From contig NZ_CP009286.1 of NCBI RefSeq assembly GCF_000758685.1, positions 3,998,501 through 4,062,500 on the forward strand: a stretch of 64,000 nucleotides of DNA, read 5' to 3'. The first letter of the stretch is position 1, and each line of letters begins with the position of its first letter. This DNA comes from Paenibacillus stellifer. Lineage in GTDB: Bacteria > Bacillota > Bacilli > Paenibacillales > Paenibacillaceae. This document shows, piece after piece, positions 1-10,956 of the stretch. The notes beneath the pieces were generated by a model. The model did not search any database, was not told where the DNA came from, and saw only the letters and a program-made list of their open reading frames with translations. A program made the position numbers and the translations under genes.

Positions 1-20
1 ATTCATATAAAAATATTCTG

Positions 21-884
21 TTGTCCCTGCCTCCATTATTGAAAAAGGAGAAAGTACTAAGAGAAACCATCGTTTTTGGTGCTGCCGCATTTGTGCATTC
101 AATATTTTTTGGGTCTCTTTGTCCTTTTAGAAAGCAGTCCCTATCATTATGGCAGTGCCGTAGCTGGAATCTTTGGTTTCTTAGGTGTAGCAGGTGCAAT
201 AGCGGCCGGATTTGCAGGGAAACTTGCTGACAGCAGCAAGGTGAGCTCATGGAACCTGCTTGCTCTGGCTATCATGTTCATCTCTTTTATTATCTTAGGC
301 ATAGGCTGGTCAAGTCTCATCATTATTATCTTCATTACCTTTACTCTGGATGTTGGTTCAAGAATGAATATGTCTCTAAATCAGGGACGGATTTATAAGC
401 TAGATCTCCAGAATCACAGGTGTCAGCCGGAATCCCCAATTCATCAAGTAAAGGAATGTCTGAAATGCGGCTTATGCGTAAAGGAGTGCCCTGTTTATGT
501 ATTAGAACTTAAAGAAAATGGCCCTGAAGAAGTTGCTGCTGAAGACTGCATTGCCTGCGGCCATTGTGTAGCGATATGTCCAAGGGAAGCCATTGATAAT
601 ATGAGAACACCTTTATCCAATCAAATCAGCTCAAAAACATATCCAAAACTAAATCCGGAGGAGGCGGAAAACTTTCTTCGTTCAAGACGCTCCGTTCGCT
701 CCTATAAAAAAACGCCTGTCCCCAGAGAAAAATTAACAGAACTTGTCCGTATTGCGCATTTTGCTCCCAGCGGACATAATCTTCAGAACTGCTTGATCAA
801 GCGGTTTCCCTTGTCATCGATGAATTTGAAACAACTCACTAACATAACCCAACAACCTACTAACATAAACAAAGACAAGCAAAA
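21..884 (+). pseudogene. Decayed chimera: MFS transporter fragment joined to a truncated 4Fe-4S ferredoxin-nitroreductase
   Basis: Two unrelated gene remnants share this stretch. Up to about nt 400 the translation resembles the C-terminal half of a major-facilitator transporter. The match starts in one frame (RETIVFGAAAF, from nt 60) and continues in another (LLESSPYHYGSAVAGIFGF, from about nt 124), so there is a frameshift near the T-run at 105-110. From about nt 445 the same frame becomes a protein with two CxxCxxCxxxCP clusters (4Fe-4S ferredoxin type) followed by the start of a nitroreductase domain (RSRRSVRSYKKTPVP, then FAPSGHNLQ). Similarity ends near nt 790, after about 40 residues of that domain. 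The open frame runs on to 915 only by reading through a tRNA terminator. No start for either gene is convincing. I read this as deletion debris rather than a working fusion. Confidence 0.7.
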
Positions 885-907
885 AACCCTTGGCAAGCCA
901 AGGGTTT
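878..907 (-). terminator. Rho-independent terminator of the tRNA operon
   Basis: An 11-bp stem (884-894 with 897-907) is followed, reading the minus strand, by a T6 run. It lies just beyond the 3' end of the second tRNA. It also supplies the last codons of the chimeric open frame on the plus strand, which argues that frame is not a real coding end. Confidence 0.8.
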
Positions 908-915
908 CAGGGTAG

Positions 916-989
916 TGGGCCCTACAGGACTCGAACCTGTGACCAATCGGTTATGAGCCGACCGCTCTAACCAACTGAGCTAAGGGCCC
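916..989 (-). tRNA. tRNA with CAT anticodon, probably tRNA-Ile2 (lysidine type) rather than elongator Met
   Basis: This is a 74-nt cloverleaf with a fully paired 7-bp acceptor stem (GGGCCCT/AGGGCCC), the D-arm TAGCTCAGTTGGTTAGAGC and the T-loop GTTCGAGTC. The anticodon CAT is complementary to plus-strand 953-955 within loop CTCATAA. No CCA is encoded. The arms look more like the B. subtilis tRNA-Ile(CAU) that TilS modifies than elongator tRNA-Met, but sequence alone leaves both possible. Confidence 0.9.
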
Positions 990-1041
990 TGATTAATGTC
1001 TCCGTATGAATGATGACGGGTACTGCCTATGTGAAGCATTA

Positions 1042-1115
<74 letters not shown>

Positions 1116-1148
1116 TCAGTGATCAACATTCAAACAGCGACAATAATT

Positions 1149-1178
1149 AATATACAGGATAGCAGGGCCATTAGTCAA
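1149..1178 (-). promoter_or_regulatory. Sigma-A type promoter of the tRNA operon
   Basis: On the minus strand, a -35 TTGACT (complement of 1173-1178) and a -10 TATATT (complement of 1149-1154) are separated by 18 nt. The -10 lies about 33 nt upstream of tRNA-fMet. The -35 begins only 12 nt after the stop codon of the small gene at the end of the pyr operon. Confidence 0.75.
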
Positions 1179-1190
1179 GTGTTAAATGGA

Positions 1191-1355
1191 TTATGGAAGA
1201 AATCGAACTCCGTACTTACCTTTGCGGGAGCGGTAGATCTCTACATAGCTGGGATCATGGTAGCCGTAAATCCAGCCATCCTGCTCCAGCCGTTTGGCCA
1301 GGCATCCGGCCTGAAACCGGGTCCGGAAGAGCTTGGCGAAGTAAATCCAGTTCAT
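1191..1355 (-). CDS. Small conserved-looking protein of unknown function (54 aa) after pyrE
   Basis: A 54-codon gene starts at an ATG preceded by AAAGGAGA with about 8 nt spacing. That is a strong ribosome binding site and is why I prefer this start over in-frame codons further upstream. The product begins MNWIYFAKLFRTRF and is rich in Tyr, Arg and aromatic residues (WIYGYHDPSYVEIYRSRKGKYG). It has no signal peptide or membrane span and looks like a small basic soluble protein. It lies 158 nt after the pyrE stop codon and is separated from pyrE by a strong hairpin, so its expression with the pyr operon is uncertain. I do not recognise the family. Confidence 0.6.
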   Translation of the reverse strand: MNWIYFAKLFRTRFQAGCLAKRLEQDGWIYGYHDPSYVEIYRSRKGKYGVRFLP

Positions 1356-1445
1356 CAGGATGTCTCCTTTATGAAAGGTCTCGACTGCTGCAGGTATAGG
1401 ATGCCCCTGAATCACGTCTTTATGCAAAAGCGCAATACACAGCAC

Positions 1446-1478
1446 CAACAGCCCACGCCGAGAGGCGATGGGCTGTTG
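1446..1478 (-). terminator. Hairpin between pyrE and the small downstream gene
   Basis: A 14-bp stem with one bulge (1446-1459 with 1464-1478, loop GAGA) lies just after pyrE. No clear T-run follows on the minus strand, so it may terminate weakly or protect the 3' end of the pyr mRNA. Confidence 0.5.
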
Positions 1479-1513
1479 CTTTGAAGCAGGATAGACTGGA
1501 ATGATGTAATGGT

Positions 1514-2155
1514 TTAGACGCCGAACGAAGACGGATCTTTTCTCCACGACTGGAGCAGTTCCACGTCGGTGGAGGCGATTTTTCCCTGGCCCAGCGCAAC
1601 GTCGATCAGGGTACCATAGTCGGACAAGCTCTGCAGCGGAATGCCTGCTTCCTGGAACGCCTTCTCCGCCCGGTCCAACTGGTAGCTGAAGATGGCGAGA
1701 ACAGCGACCGGATCGGCTCCGGCTTCCTTGACGGCTTCCGCAGCCTTCAGCGAACTGCCGCCTGTCGAAATCAGATCCTCGATCACGACAACTTTCTGTC
1801 CCGGAGAGATGATGCCTTCGATCTGGTTCTGCTTGCCATGTCCCTTTGCTTTATCGCGGATATAGGCCATCGGCAGGTTCAGCTTATCCGCCACCCAGGC
1901 GGCATGCGGTATGCCCGCTGTCGCCGTTCCGGCGATCACCTCGGTGCCGGGATATTGCGTGGCGATCAGCTCTGCGAATGCGTCGGCGATGTAGCTCCGG
2001 ATTTCAGGGTAGGAGAGCGTAAGGCGGTTATCGCAGTAAATGGGAGACTTGATGCCGGATGTCCAGGTAAAAGGCTGCTGCGGACGCAGCGCCACCGCTT
2101 CAATTTTCAGCAGATAGGATGCAATTTGTTCGCTTCGGTTCAATAATGGGCTCAT
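1514..2155 (-). CDS. pyrE: Orotate phosphoribosyltransferase
   Basis: PyrE couples orotate to PRPP to form OMP, the fifth step of de novo UMP synthesis, in the cytoplasm. The 213-residue product has the PRPP-binding signature [14 protein letters not shown] at about residues 122-135. The flexible catalytic loop [15 protein letters not shown] (about 100-114) contains the Lys and His expected to stabilise pyrophosphate. Length matches bacterial PyrE. Its ATG overlaps the pyrF stop codon (ATGA), so the two are translationally coupled. It is the last recognised enzyme of the operon, as in Bacillus. Confidence 0.97.
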   Translation of the reverse strand: MSPLLNRSEQIASYLLKIEAVALRPQQPFTWTSGIKSPIYCDNRLTLSYPEIRSYIADAFAELIATQYPGTEVIAGTATAGIPHAAWVADKLNLPMAYIRDKAKGHGKQNQIEGIISPGQKVVVIEDLISTGGSSLKAAEAVKEAGADPVAVLAIFSYQLDRAEKAFQEAGIPLQSLSDYGTLIDVALGQGKIASTDVELLQSWRKDPSSFGV

Positions 2156-2946
2156 GCTTGGATCATCTCCTTAATAATGTTCTCCGCGGCTTGGCGCGGA
2201 TCAGGTGCAGCGGTAATCGGCCGGCCAATGACGAGAAAATGGCTGCCTTGCCGGATGGCCTGTCCCGGCGTCATAACCCGGCTCTGGTCATCAAGCGACG
2301 AGCCGGAAGGGCGAATGCCCGGTGTAACGGTGCGGAAGCCGCTGCCGCACGCGGCAGATATGGCCGCAGCCTCCTGCGGCGAAGCCACCACGCCGTCCAG
2401 CCCCGCTGCAGCGGCCAGCTGCGCGTAGCGCACTACGGTATCCGGCACTTCGCCCGGGATGCCGATCTCGCCGTTCATCACGGACTGGCTGGTGCTCGTC
2501 AGTTGGGTCACGGCGATGACCAGCGGCCGCTTCAGCGCCGGGTTCTGCGCGATGGCGAGCTCAACGCCCTCCAGAGCCGCCTTCATCATGGCTGAGCCAC
2601 CGGCTGCATGGACATTGAACATGTCGACGCCGAGCGCCGTCACACTCTGCGCTCCGCCCTTGACGGTGTTCGGAATATCATGCATTTTCACATCCAGGAA
2701 GACGGAATAGCCGTTATCCTTCAGTTCGCGTACGAAATCCGGTCCAGCCGCATAGAACAGCTGCATGCCAACCTTCATGTAGCATGGAATGCCTCTCAGC
2801 TTCCCGATCATCTCCCGCGCCTGCGACGCATCCGGGTAATCCAGCGGAATCATCAGCCGGCCGGCCATCTCCTCCCACTGCGTGTCCTTAGCACTGCTCC
2901 GTTCGTGCGCCGGGGCGCTTGAAGCGGTATCCTTCTCTCCGGTCAT
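2152..2946 (-). CDS. pyrF: Orotidine 5'-phosphate decarboxylase
   Basis: PyrF removes CO2 from OMP to give UMP, the last step of the pathway. The catalytic Asp/Lys/Asp array is in [11 protein letters not shown] (about residues 84-94), and [13 protein letters not shown] near the C-terminus fits the phosphate-binding end of the TIM barrel. I chose the ATG at 2946 because AAAGGAG lies 7 nt upstream; an ATG two codons earlier sits too close to it. The resulting 264 residues include a hydrophilic N-terminal tail of about 27 residues rich in Ser, Ala and Glu that Bacillus PyrF lacks. A later ATG at 2868 would remove it but has a poorly spaced site. pyrK and pyrD, found between carB and pyrF in Bacillus, are absent. 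Confidence 0.95.
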   Translation of the reverse strand: MTGEKDTASSAPAHERSSAKDTQWEEMAGRLMIPLDYPDASQAREMIGKLRGIPCYMKVGMQLFYAAGPDFVRELKDNGYSVFLDVKMHDIPNTVKGGAQSVTALGVDMFNVHAAGGSAMMKAALEGVELAIAQNPALKRPLVIAVTQLTSTSQSVMNGEIGIPGEVPDTVVRYAQLAAAAGLDGVVASPQEAAAISAACGSGFRTVTPGIRPSGSSLDDQSRVMTPGQAIRQGSHFLVIGRPITAAPDPRQAAENIIKEMIQA

Positions 2947-3075
2947 CTCCATGCTCCTTTACTGATAACATTACGTGCACCCGCAAAAGGTCCGGGCACA
3001 GCGGAACGGTCTGCGATGCCCGCAAACCGTCCCTGTTGATCGGTGTATGATTATCAAGTTTCCGTTACAAGCGGC

Positions 3076-6000
3076 TTATTGCCCAACGAAAGCCGGCATC
3101 GATTGCGAGGAGAAGTTGATCGTCTCCAGCATGCGCAGCAGCGCCGTTACGGTATCGAGCGATGTCATGCAGACGATGCCGTTCTCTACCGCCTCGCGGC
3201 GGATGCGGAACCCGTCACGCTCCGGCGTCTTGCCCTTGGTCAGCGTGTTGAAGACAAAGTTCGCCTGGCCGCCGCGGATGAGATCGATGATCGTCGGCTC
3301 GCCTTCGCCGATCTTGTTGACGTTCATCACGTTCAGGCCAGCCTGCTCCAGCGCCAGCGCCGTGCCGCCGGTAGCGATGATTTTGTAGCCCAGACGGTGG
3401 AAGCCCTTCATCAGATCTACGGCAACTTCCTTGTCTTTGTCGGCGACAGTAACGATGATCGAGCCCGTTGTCGGGATCTTCATGCCCGCCCCGATGAGGC
3501 CCTTATACAGTGCCTTGGCATACAGTCTATCGCGTCCCATAACCTCGCCGGTCGATTTCATTTCCGGTCCGAGCGTCGGTTCTACTCTGCGCAGCTTCGC
3601 GAAGGAGAATACCGGCACCTTGACGGATACGTAGTCGCTCTCCGGCCACAGTCCTTCCGAATAACCCTCGTCCTTCAGCTTGCCGCCAAGAATAACCTGG
3701 GTCGCCAGGTGGGCCATCGGGATGCCCGTTACCTTGCTCAGGAACGGTACGGTGCGCGAGGAGCGCGGATTAACTTCGATGACATACACTTCGCCTTTGT
3801 AGATGACGAACTGGATATTCACAAGCCCGATCGTCTTAAGCTCCTTCGCGATCTTCACGGTGATGTCTACAATCTTGCGTTGAAGTCCAACCTCCAGATG
3901 CTGCGGAGGATATACAGCGATGGAGTCGCCCGAGTGGACGCCCGCGCGTTCCACATGCTCCATAATGCCCGGAATGACTACGGTCTCGCCGTCGCAGATT
4001 GCGTCGACTTCGACTTCCTTGCCCAGCATGTAGCGGTCGATCAGAACCGGATGCTCCGGATTAACCTTGACCGCTTCTTTCATGTAGCTCAGTAGTTCAG
4101 TGTCGGAGTAGACGATCTCCATCGCCCGACCGCCGAGCACGTACGAAGGACGTACCAGCACCGGATAACCGAGCGACTGGGCTGTGCCTACCGCTTCGTC
4201 CACTGTCGTTACCGTGCTGCCTTTCGGCTGGGCGATATGAAGGCGGGACAGCAGCGCTTCGAACCGCTTGCGGTCTTCCGCTTCGTCGATGCTCTCCAGG
4301 CTTGTGCCGAGAATCTTCACACCGGCTGCGCTGAGCGGAGCCGCGAGATTGATCGCTGTCTGTCCGCCGAACTGAACGATAACGCCGATTGGCTTCTCCT
4401 GCTCGATGACGTTCATGACATCCTCGAAGAAGAGCGGCTCGAAATACAGGCGGTCGGAAGTGTTGAAGTCCGTCGATACGGTCTCCGGGTTATTGTTGAT
4501 GATAACCGCTTCGTAGCCCGCTTTCTGGATCGCCCAGACCGCATGTACGGTGGAGTAGTCGAACTCGATGCCCTGGCCGATACGGATCGGGCCGGAGCCG
4601 AGTACAATTACCTTTTGCTTGTCTGAAGCCAGCACTTCGTTCTCGGTTTCGTAGGTCGAGTAGTAATAAGGCGTCGTAGCTTCAAATTCGGCTGCGCAGG
4701 TGTCTACCATCTTGTAGACTGGCTTCAGCCCCTGGCCAAGGCGGAATTCACGCACTTCGGCTTCCTTCGTCTGACTGCCTCCCGGCTGGCCTTCCGCCCG
4801 CAGTTCAGCGATCGCGCGGTCTGTGAAGCCGCGGCGCTTCGCCTGATACAGCGTCTCCGGCGTCAGGCTTTCTTCTTCGCGGATGCGGTCCTCGAAGGCG
4901 ATAATGCCTTCGATTTTGTCCAGGAACCACCAGTCGACCTGGGTGATATCCTGAATTTCCTGCAGCTGGTAGCCGCGGCGGAACGCTTCGGCGATCAGGA
5001 ACAGACGCTCGTCGTCCGGCTTCGCCAGACGGGTCTTCAGCACCTCGTCCTCCAGCAACTCGGCGCCCGGCAGCTTGAAACGGTGAACGCCGATTTCGAG
5101 CGAACGGATCGCCTTGTGGATCGATTCCTCGAATGTGCGACCGATCGCCATAACCTCGCCGGTCGCTTTCATCTGTGTGCCAAGCTTGCGGTTGGCGTAG
5201 ATGAACTTGTCGAACGGCCAGCGCGGAATTTTGCTGACGATATAATCCAGCGTTGGCTCAAAGCAGGCATAGGTCTGACCCGTTACCGGGTTGACGATTT
5301 CATCCAGCGTGTAACCGAGCGCGATCTTGGCCGCCATCTTGGCGATCGGATAGCCGGTCGCTTTGGAAGCCAGCGCCGAAGAGCGGCTGACACGGGGATT
5401 TACTTCGATAACATAGTATTGGTAACTCTGCGGATCGAGCGCGAACTGCACATTGCAGCCGCCTTCGATGTTCAGAGCGCGGATGATCTTCAGGGAAGCG
5501 CTGCGCAGCATCTGATACTCGCGGTCGGACAGCGTCTGGCTCGGAGCCACGACGATACTATCGCCCGTATGCACACCGACCGGATCGAAGTTCTCCATGT
5601 TGCAGACCACGATGCAGTTATCGTTCGCATCACGCATGACTTCATATTCGACTTCTTTCATGCCGGCGATGCTCTTCTCGATCAGACACTGGCCGATCGG
5701 GCTGTAGCGAATACCGGCTTTAACCGTCTCGCGCAGCTCGTCTTCGTCCGCACAAATGCCGCCGCCTGTTCCGCCCAGCGTGTAGGCCGGACGTACAATA
5801 ACCGGGTAGCCGATTTCTCCGGCGAAGTCCAGCGCTTCTTCCAGCGTCGTCACAATCGTGCTCTCCGGCACCGGCTGCTCCAGCTCACGCATCAGTTCGC
5901 GGAACAGGTCGCGGTCCTCGGCCTTCTCGATGGAATGAAGCTGGGTGCCCAGCAGCTTGACATTCTCCTGCTCCAGCACGCCGGCGCGCGCCAGCTCAAC

Positions 6001-6297
6001 GGCCATGTTGAGGCCTGTCTGTCCCCCGAGGGTCGGCAGCAGTCCATCCGGACGCTCCTGGCGGATGATGCCGGTCACAAAGTCGAGCGTGATCGGCTCG
6101 ATGTAGACTTTGTCCGCCATGTTGGTGTCGGTCATGATGGTCGCAGGGTTGCTGTTAATCAGGATAACCTCTACGCCTTCTTCCTTCAGCGCCTGGCAGG
6201 CCTGAGTTCCGGCGTAGTCGAATTCGGCCGCCTGGCCGATAACGATCGGACCAGAGCCGATCACGAGAATTTTCTTAAGCTTATCGTTCTTAGGCAT
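3076..6297 (-). CDS. carB: Carbamoyl-phosphate synthase large subunit
   Basis: CarB makes carbamoyl phosphate from bicarbonate, ATP and ammonia delivered by CarA. The 1073 residues match the family length. Two homologous ATP-grasp halves are visible: the first begins with [21 protein letters not shown], the second with [20 protein letters not shown] near residue 560. The C-terminal 130 residues are the regulatory MGS-like domain ([16 protein letters not shown]). The gene begins 4 nt after carA ends. Because it belongs to the pyr operon it is probably the UMP/PRPP-responsive enzyme; whether a separate arginine-linked copy exists cannot be seen here. Confidence 0.97.
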   Translation of the reverse strand: MPKNDKLKKILVIGSGPIVIGQAAEFDYAGTQACQALKEEGVEVILINSNPATIMTDTNMADKVYIEPITLDFVTGIIRQERPDGLLPTLGGQTGLNMAVELARAGVLEQENVKLLGTQLHSIEKAEDRDLFRELMRELEQPVPESTIVTTLEEALDFAGEIGYPVIVRPAYTLGGTGGGICADEDELRETVKAGIRYSPIGQCLIEKSIAGMKEVEYEVMRDANDNCIVVCNMENFDPVGVHTGDSIVVAPSQTLSDREYQMLRSASLKIIRALNIEGGCNVQFALDPQSYQYYVIEVNPRVSRSSALASKATGYPIAKMAAKIALGYTLDEIVNPVTGQTYACFEPTLDYIVSKIPRWPFDKFIYANRKLGTQMKATGEVMAIGRTFEESIHKAIRSLEIGVHRFKLPGAELLEDEVLKTRLAKPDDERLFLIAEAFRRGYQLQEIQDITQVDWWFLDKIEGIIAFEDRIREEESLTPETLYQAKRRGFTDRAIAELRAEGQPGGSQTKEAEVREFRLGQGLKPVYKMVDTCAAEFEATTPYYYSTYETENEVLASDKQKVIVLGSGPIRIGQGIEFDYSTVHAVWAIQKAGYEAVIINNNPETVSTDFNTSDRLYFEPLFFEDVMNVIEQEKPIGVIVQFGGQTAINLAAPLSAAGVKILGTSLESIDEAEDRKRFEALLSRLHIAQPKGSTVTTVDEAVGTAQSLGYPVLVRPSYVLGGRAMEIVYSDTELLSYMKEAVKVNPEHPVLIDRYMLGKEVEVDAICDGETVVIPGIMEHVERAGVHSGDSIAVYPPQHLEVGLQRKIVDITVKIAKELKTIGLVNIQFVIYKGEVYVIEVNPRSSRTVPFLSKVTGIPMAHLATQVILGGKLKDEGYSEGLWPESDYVSVKVPVFSFAKLRRVEPTLGPEMKSTGEVMGRDRLYAKALYKGLIGAGMKIPTTGSIIVTVADKDKEVAVDLMKGFHRLGYKIIATGGTALALEQAGLNVMNVNKIGEGEPTIIDLIRGGQANFVFNTLTKGKTPERDGFRIRREAVENGIVCMTSLDTVTALLRMLETINFSSQSMPAFVGQ

Positions 6298-6301
6298 TCG
6301 A

Positions 6302-7480
6302 TTAATAGGCTCCTTTCACGGCTTCAAGCTGCGGTTTCGTTGTAGGGGCCGAGTTCCGGGCATCCGCCGCAAGCTGCGCCTGACGGGACACGGCTGGAGT
6401 GTTCTTTTTGTGCTGTGCAATCATTTCTAGGAACCGGTCGAACAGATAGCCGCTGTCATGCGGTCCAGGCGCTGCTTCTGGATGATACTGCACCGAGAAG
6501 GCAGGGAACCGCTTGTGCTTCAGACCTTCGATCGTCTTGTCGTTGTTGTTGATATGTGTAATTTCAAGCTCAGTGCTCTTAACGGACTCTTCATTAACGG
6601 TGTAGCCATGGTTCTGGGATGTGATGTAGCAGCGTCCGCTTTCCAGCTCCTTCACGGGATGGTTGCCGCCGCGATGTCCGAATTTCAGCTTCTCGGTATC
6701 GGCGCCGCAAGCCAGGGCGAACAGCTGATGGCCCAGGCAGATGCCGAAGATCGGATAGTTGCCGAGCAGCTCGGCAATCGTCTTGGCGGCGTAAGGCACA
6801 TCTTTGGGGTCCCCGGGACCGTTCGACAGCAGAATGCCGTCCGGATTGATCCGGCGGATTTCGTCAGCCGTTACATTGTGGGGAACCACGATCACGTCGC
6901 AGCCGCGGTTATTGAGCTCGCGCAGAATTCCTGTCTTGGCGCCGTAGTCGACCAGCACGATCTTTTCCTTCGTGCCCGGGCTGCTGTAGGCGCTCGCCGT
7001 CGAAGTGCGGGCCACCTGGTTGCGAAGCTCGGCAATCGTCGTATCGTTCATCATTTCCATAAGCTCTTGAACCGGCTTGTTCGAAGTGGTGATGATCGCT
7101 TTCATCGTGCCGTAATGGCGGATGATCCGGGTCAGCATCCGGGTGTCAATATCGCTGATGCCCGGAATGCCATACTCTTTCAGCAGATCGTCGACGCTGT
7201 ATTCAGCACGCCAGTTGCTCGGCACACTCTCATGACGGCGCACAACGAAGCCGTGAACGAATGGGCGCACGGATTCGAAATCGTCACGCGTAATCCCATA
7301 GTTCCCGATCAGCGGATAGGTCATCGTCACGATCTGTCCGCAGTACGAAGGATCGGACAGCACCTCCTGGTAGCCTGTAATTCCTGTATTAAAAACGACC
7401 TCGCCGGTCTTCTCGCCCTCAGCGCCGAATGCGGTGCCGGTAAAAAGCGTTCCGTCCTGAAGCAGCAATCTAGCCTGCAT
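6302..7480 (-). CDS. carA: Carbamoyl-phosphate synthase small (glutaminase) subunit
   Basis: CarA hydrolyses glutamine and channels ammonia to CarB. The 392-residue protein has the N-terminal CPSase small-chain domain followed by a class I amidotransferase domain. The nucleophile is Cys248 in [11 protein letters not shown], with His333 and Glu335 in [21 protein letters not shown] (about 219-225) is the oxyanion-side motif. The last 30 residues form an Ala/Thr/Gln-rich tail not needed for the fold. The 185-nt gap to pyrC is the longest within the first five genes, and I see no second PyrR site in it. Confidence 0.97.
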   Translation of the reverse strand: MQARLLLQDGTLFTGTAFGAEGEKTGEVVFNTGITGYQEVLSDPSYCGQIVTMTYPLIGNYGITRDDFESVRPFVHGFVVRRHESVPSNWRAEYSVDDLLKEYGIPGISDIDTRMLTRIIRHYGTMKAIITTSNKPVQELMEMMNDTTIAELRNQVARTSTASAYSSPGTKEKIVLVDYGAKTGILRELNNRGCDVIVVPHNVTADEIRRINPDGILLSNGPGDPKDVPYAAKTIAELLGNYPIFGICLGHQLFALACGADTEKLKFGHRGGNHPVKELESGRCYITSQNHGYTVNEESVKSTELEITHINNNDKTIEGLKHKRFPAFSVQYHPEAAPGPHDSGYLFDRFLEMIAQHKKNTPAVSRQAQLAADARNSAPTTKPQLEAVKGAY

Positions 7481-7665
7481 TCTTCATCCCACTCCTCTTC
7501 ATCAGTAATTATGGAAGCCCTCGAACTTGGCTCAGCAAATTGAGGCTCTTCCTCGATATTCCTTCATCCAGTGTGCCGGATAAGGCAGCATGAATGTATT
7601 TATCGCATAATGGGGCGCCCGGGGTTGTGCCCAGAGCATTCTCCTAAGCCATGCTTCAGTCCGGC

Positions 7666-8964
7666 TTAATCCTTAAGACCGGCTACAGCCTCTTCACTCC
7701 ATACGATCCGGCCTTCGTTCACGGTCATAACCGGCCAGCCCTTGAGCTTCCAGCCGGTGAACGGCGTGTTGCGCCCTTTGCTGGCGAAGCTCTCCGGATC
7801 GACTTCCTTTTCCGCATCCAGATCGATCAGTGTCAAGTCAGCAGGAGCACCCGGCTTCAACTCGCCGGCGTTCAGGGCGAATACCCGCGCCGGATCAGCC
7901 GTCATCCGCTGCACCAGCAGCGCCAGACTCATTTGGCCTGTTGCCACGAATTTCGTGTACATCAGCGGGAAGGCGGTCTCGAAGCCGACGATGCCGAACG
8001 GAGCGAGCTGCATGCCCTTGGCTTTCTCCTCGGCACTGTGCGGCGCATGGTCGGTGACGATCATATCGATCGTTCCGTCCAGAAGCGCCTCGATACACGC
8101 CTCCACATCGCGGCGGGAGCGCAGCGGCGGGTTCATTTTCCAGTTGGCGTCAAGACCCGGAATGTCCTCTTCCGACAGCAGGAGATGATGCGGGCATACC
8201 TCTGAGGTTACTTTGATGCCGATTTGCTTGGCCTGGCGGATCAGCCGGATCGATTGCTCGGTGCTCACATGGCAGACATGGTAATGCACGCCCGTCGCCT
8301 CGGCCAGCAAAATATCCCGTCCGACGTGAATGGCTTCCGATTCATTCGGAATGCCCTTGAGTCCGTGCTTGCGGGCGAAGCTGCCTTCGGCGACCGGCGC
8401 TCCAACCACCAGCGAGTTGTCCTCGCAGTGCGCGATAACCGGCATATTCATTCCGGCCGCAAGGGCCATGGCGTCCTTCATCGTCTGCGCAGTCTGTACG
8501 CCTACTCCGTCATCGGTAAAGCCGATTGCTCCGGCTGCTTTCAGCGCCGCGAAATCCGTCAGCTCCCCGCCCTTTTGTTCCTTCGTAATCGCGGCATAAG
8601 GCAGAACCTTGACCAGTCCGGCCTCGCGTGCCTTGTCTTTGATGAATGTGACGATTTCCGGAGAGTCCGTTACCGGTTTGGTGTTCGGCATGCAGGCGAT
8701 CGTCGTGTAGCCGCCCTTCGCCGCAGAGCGGCTGCCCGTCTCGATCGTCTCCTTATGCTCAAAGCCCGGCTCGCGAAGATGGACGTGCATATCGATCAGT
8801 CCAGGGATGAGCAGCTTGCCGCCCGCGTCAATCACTTCGCCGCCCTGTACCGCTTCGTTGTCATCCACAATGGAGGAGATGGTCCCGTTCTCGATCACGA
8901 CAGCCTTGCGCTCAAGGCCGCCCTCTGCATTCAACACGCTGGCATTTTTGATAATCACGTTCAT
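7666..8964 (-). CDS. pyrC: Dihydroorotase (class I)
   Basis: PyrC cyclises carbamoyl aspartate to dihydroorotate. The 432-residue length and the amidohydrolase motif DMHVHLREPG (His60 and His62, zinc ligands) identify the class I enzyme of Gram-positive bacteria. Downstream are PVIAHCEDNS, HYHVCHVST and the late metal/catalytic motif TDHAPHSAEEK. AAAGGAG stands 4-5 nt before the ATG. It lies 100 nt downstream of pyrB and expects PyrB as the upstream enzyme. Confidence 0.97.
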   Translation of the reverse strand: MNVIIKNASVLNAEGGLERKAVVIENGTISSIVDDNEAVQGGEVIDAGGKLLIPGLIDMHVHLREPGFEHKETIETGSRSAAKGGYTTIACMPNTKPVTDSPEIVTFIKDKAREAGLVKVLPYAAITKEQKGGELTDFAALKAAGAIGFTDDGVGVQTAQTMKDAMALAAGMNMPVIAHCEDNSLVVGAPVAEGSFARKHGLKGIPNESEAIHVGRDILLAEATGVHYHVCHVSTEQSIRLIRQAKQIGIKVTSEVCPHHLLLSEEDIPGLDANWKMNPPLRSRRDVEACIEALLDGTIDMIVTDHAPHSAEEKAKGMQLAPFGIVGFETAFPLMYTKFVATGQMSLALLVQRMTADPARVFALNAGELKPGAPADLTLIDLDAEKEVDPESFASKGRNTPFTGWKLKGWPVMTVNEGRIVWSEEAVAGLKD

Positions 8965-9064
8965 GCTTCTCCTTTGTCGCCCGCGACGGATTCATCCGGG
9001 CTCTTTCGTTATTATATAATAAAAATTCATTTATGTGTATAATTATTAACCCTTATGAACTTCC

Positions 9065-9973
9065 CTACCGGATCGCCCGCTCGATAACCGCCATCCGTAC
9101 CGGAACGCCGTTGGACATCTGCGGGAAGATCAGCGATTTGGCGCTCTCGACGACTGCGTCGTCGATTTCCACGTTCCGGTTAACCGGAGCCGGGTGCATA
9201 ATCACCGTTCCGCTTCCGAGACGCGCTGCCCGTTCCTCCGTCAGTCCGAAATGCGTCCGGTAATCCTCAGCCGATTTGATCATACCGCCCGCGTGACGTT
9301 CCAACTGCACGCGAAGCATCATGACGACGTCCGCTTTCAGCGCCTCGTCCATCGTGACGTACGGCGCATGCTCCGCAAGCTCCGGCGCCTTCATGTTATC
9401 GGGCGCGCAGAATTGAACCTTGGCTCCCATCTCGGTCAGCCCCCACAGATTCGATCTCGCTACACGGCTATGCATAATGTCTCCGATAATGGAGACCGTC
9501 AGTCCCTTGATCTCGCCGAAGGTTTTGATCATGGTGAACATGTCCAGCAGCGCCTGTGTAGGATGCTCGTTGTTGCCGTCCCCCGCATTGATCAGCGGAA
9601 TGGATACCTTCTCGGAGAGCTGCTGCAGCACACCGGTCGGTTTGAGGCGGACGACGCCGGCATCGATGCCCATCGATTCCAGGGTGCGGACTGTGTCGTA
9701 GATCGATTCGCCCTTCTCGACGCTTGAGGCGGCCGCCGCGAAGTTCAATACCTGGGCGCCCAGGCGCTTCTCTGCCATCTCGAACGAGAACCGGGTTCTC
9801 GTGCTGTTCTCAAAGAACATGTTGGATACAAATTTCGAGGCCAGTACCGGATTCAATTTCTCCGTCTGCTTGTCCCAGTAGGATGCCCTGTCCAAAATCG
9901 CCGTTATCTCGCTCCGGTCCAAGCCCTTCAGACCCAGCAGACTGCGCTCCTTCACTGTAGTCGCTGTCATCAT
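9065..9973 (-). CDS. pyrB: Aspartate carbamoyltransferase catalytic chain
   Basis: PyrB joins carbamoyl phosphate and aspartate, the committed step of the pathway. The carbamoyl-phosphate binding motif ENSTRTRFSFE is at about residues 55-65 and NEHPTQALLDMFTM follows. The 302-residue form starts at an ATG one base after the pyrR stop, with GGAGG 9 nt upstream. An upstream start would give an unconserved 48-residue extension overlapping pyrR, so I reject it. No regulatory pyrI chain is present, as is usual for Bacillota. The near-zero gap suggests PyrR and PyrB are made in step. Confidence 0.97.
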   Translation of the reverse strand: MMTATTVKERSLLGLKGLDRSEITAILDRASYWDKQTEKLNPVLASKFVSNMFFENSTRTRFSFEMAEKRLGAQVLNFAAAASSVEKGESIYDTVRTLESMGIDAGVVRLKPTGVLQQLSEKVSIPLINAGDGNNEHPTQALLDMFTMIKTFGEIKGLTVSIIGDIMHSRVARSNLWGLTEMGAKVQFCAPDNMKAPELAEHAPYVTMDEALKADVVMMLRVQLERHAGGMIKSAEDYRTHFGLTEERAARLGSGTVIMHPAPVNRNVEIDDAVVESAKSLIFPQMSNGVPVRMAVIERAIR

Positions 9974-9974
9974 G

Positions 9975-10574
<600 letters not shown>

Positions 10575-10603
10575 TCAGCGCCCGTCCCCAATGTACCCGG
10601 AAA

Positions 10604-10637
10604 TCAAAAAACTCCTTGCCCGAACCGGGCAAGGAGT
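10604..10637 (-). terminator. pyr leader attenuator terminator
   Basis: A 12-bp GC-rich stem (10611-10622 with 10626-10637) is followed on the minus strand by T6. It lies between the operon promoter and pyrR, about 50 nt before pyrR begins. It is the terminator that PyrR is expected to favour when UMP is plentiful. Confidence 0.9.
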
Positions 10638-10736
10638 GAAATCCGCGAATGTAGAGTGATGGTGGGTGCGCAGCAAAAGAACTCCGTACAGACAGACGGA
10701 TTCCTTCAATAAAACCGCGAACCTCGATTCACGTAA

Positions 10737-10759
10737 CCTTGCCAGCCTCACGGGACTGA
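10737..10759 (-). promoter_or_regulatory. PyrR-binding anti-antiterminator loop
   Basis: On the minus strand this reads AGTCCCGTGAGGCTGGCAAGG. That fits the known PyrR RNA consensus (AGUCC-N-G-GAGGCU-N-AA-GG, with one deviation in the AA pair). It precedes the attenuator terminator by about 100 nt. Only this one copy was found in the operon, whereas B. subtilis has three. Confidence 0.85.
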
Positions 10760-10788
10760 TTTAAAGGCGCTATTCATTTATCGTTACG

Positions 10789-10817
10789 ATTATGACAGAG
10801 CGAACGGGACATGTCAA
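10789..10817 (-). promoter_or_regulatory. Sigma-A promoter of the pyr operon
   Basis: On the minus strand there is a consensus -35 TTGACA (complement of 10812-10817), a 17-nt spacer and a -10 CATAAT (complement of 10789-10794). The predicted start lies about 25 nt before the PyrR-binding loop. Confidence 0.85.
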
Positions 10818-10956
10818 CTATTACCCTCGAATATGTTCAAAATTAGGTTAACCCACTAGGAATTTTACATGCATGCCGTTTTCATATTGAGATATTTACC
10901 CGCAGGTCCAAAATATACCTGGAGATTATCATTAATTGGGAAGAAGTTTTGTGGGG

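Noticed and set aside
786..850. Short continuation in another frame after the nitroreductase break (LLDQAVSLVIDEFETTH)
   Set aside because: It could be the end of another gene, but it is too short to assign and has no recognisable family.
2950..2952. Upstream ATG of pyrF as the start
   Set aside because: Only one base separates it from the GGAG site; the next in-frame ATG at 2946 has ideal spacing.
7481..7665. A second PyrR attenuator between pyrC and carA
   Set aside because: I looked for the AGTCC-GAGGCT type loop and a T-tailed terminator; neither is present.
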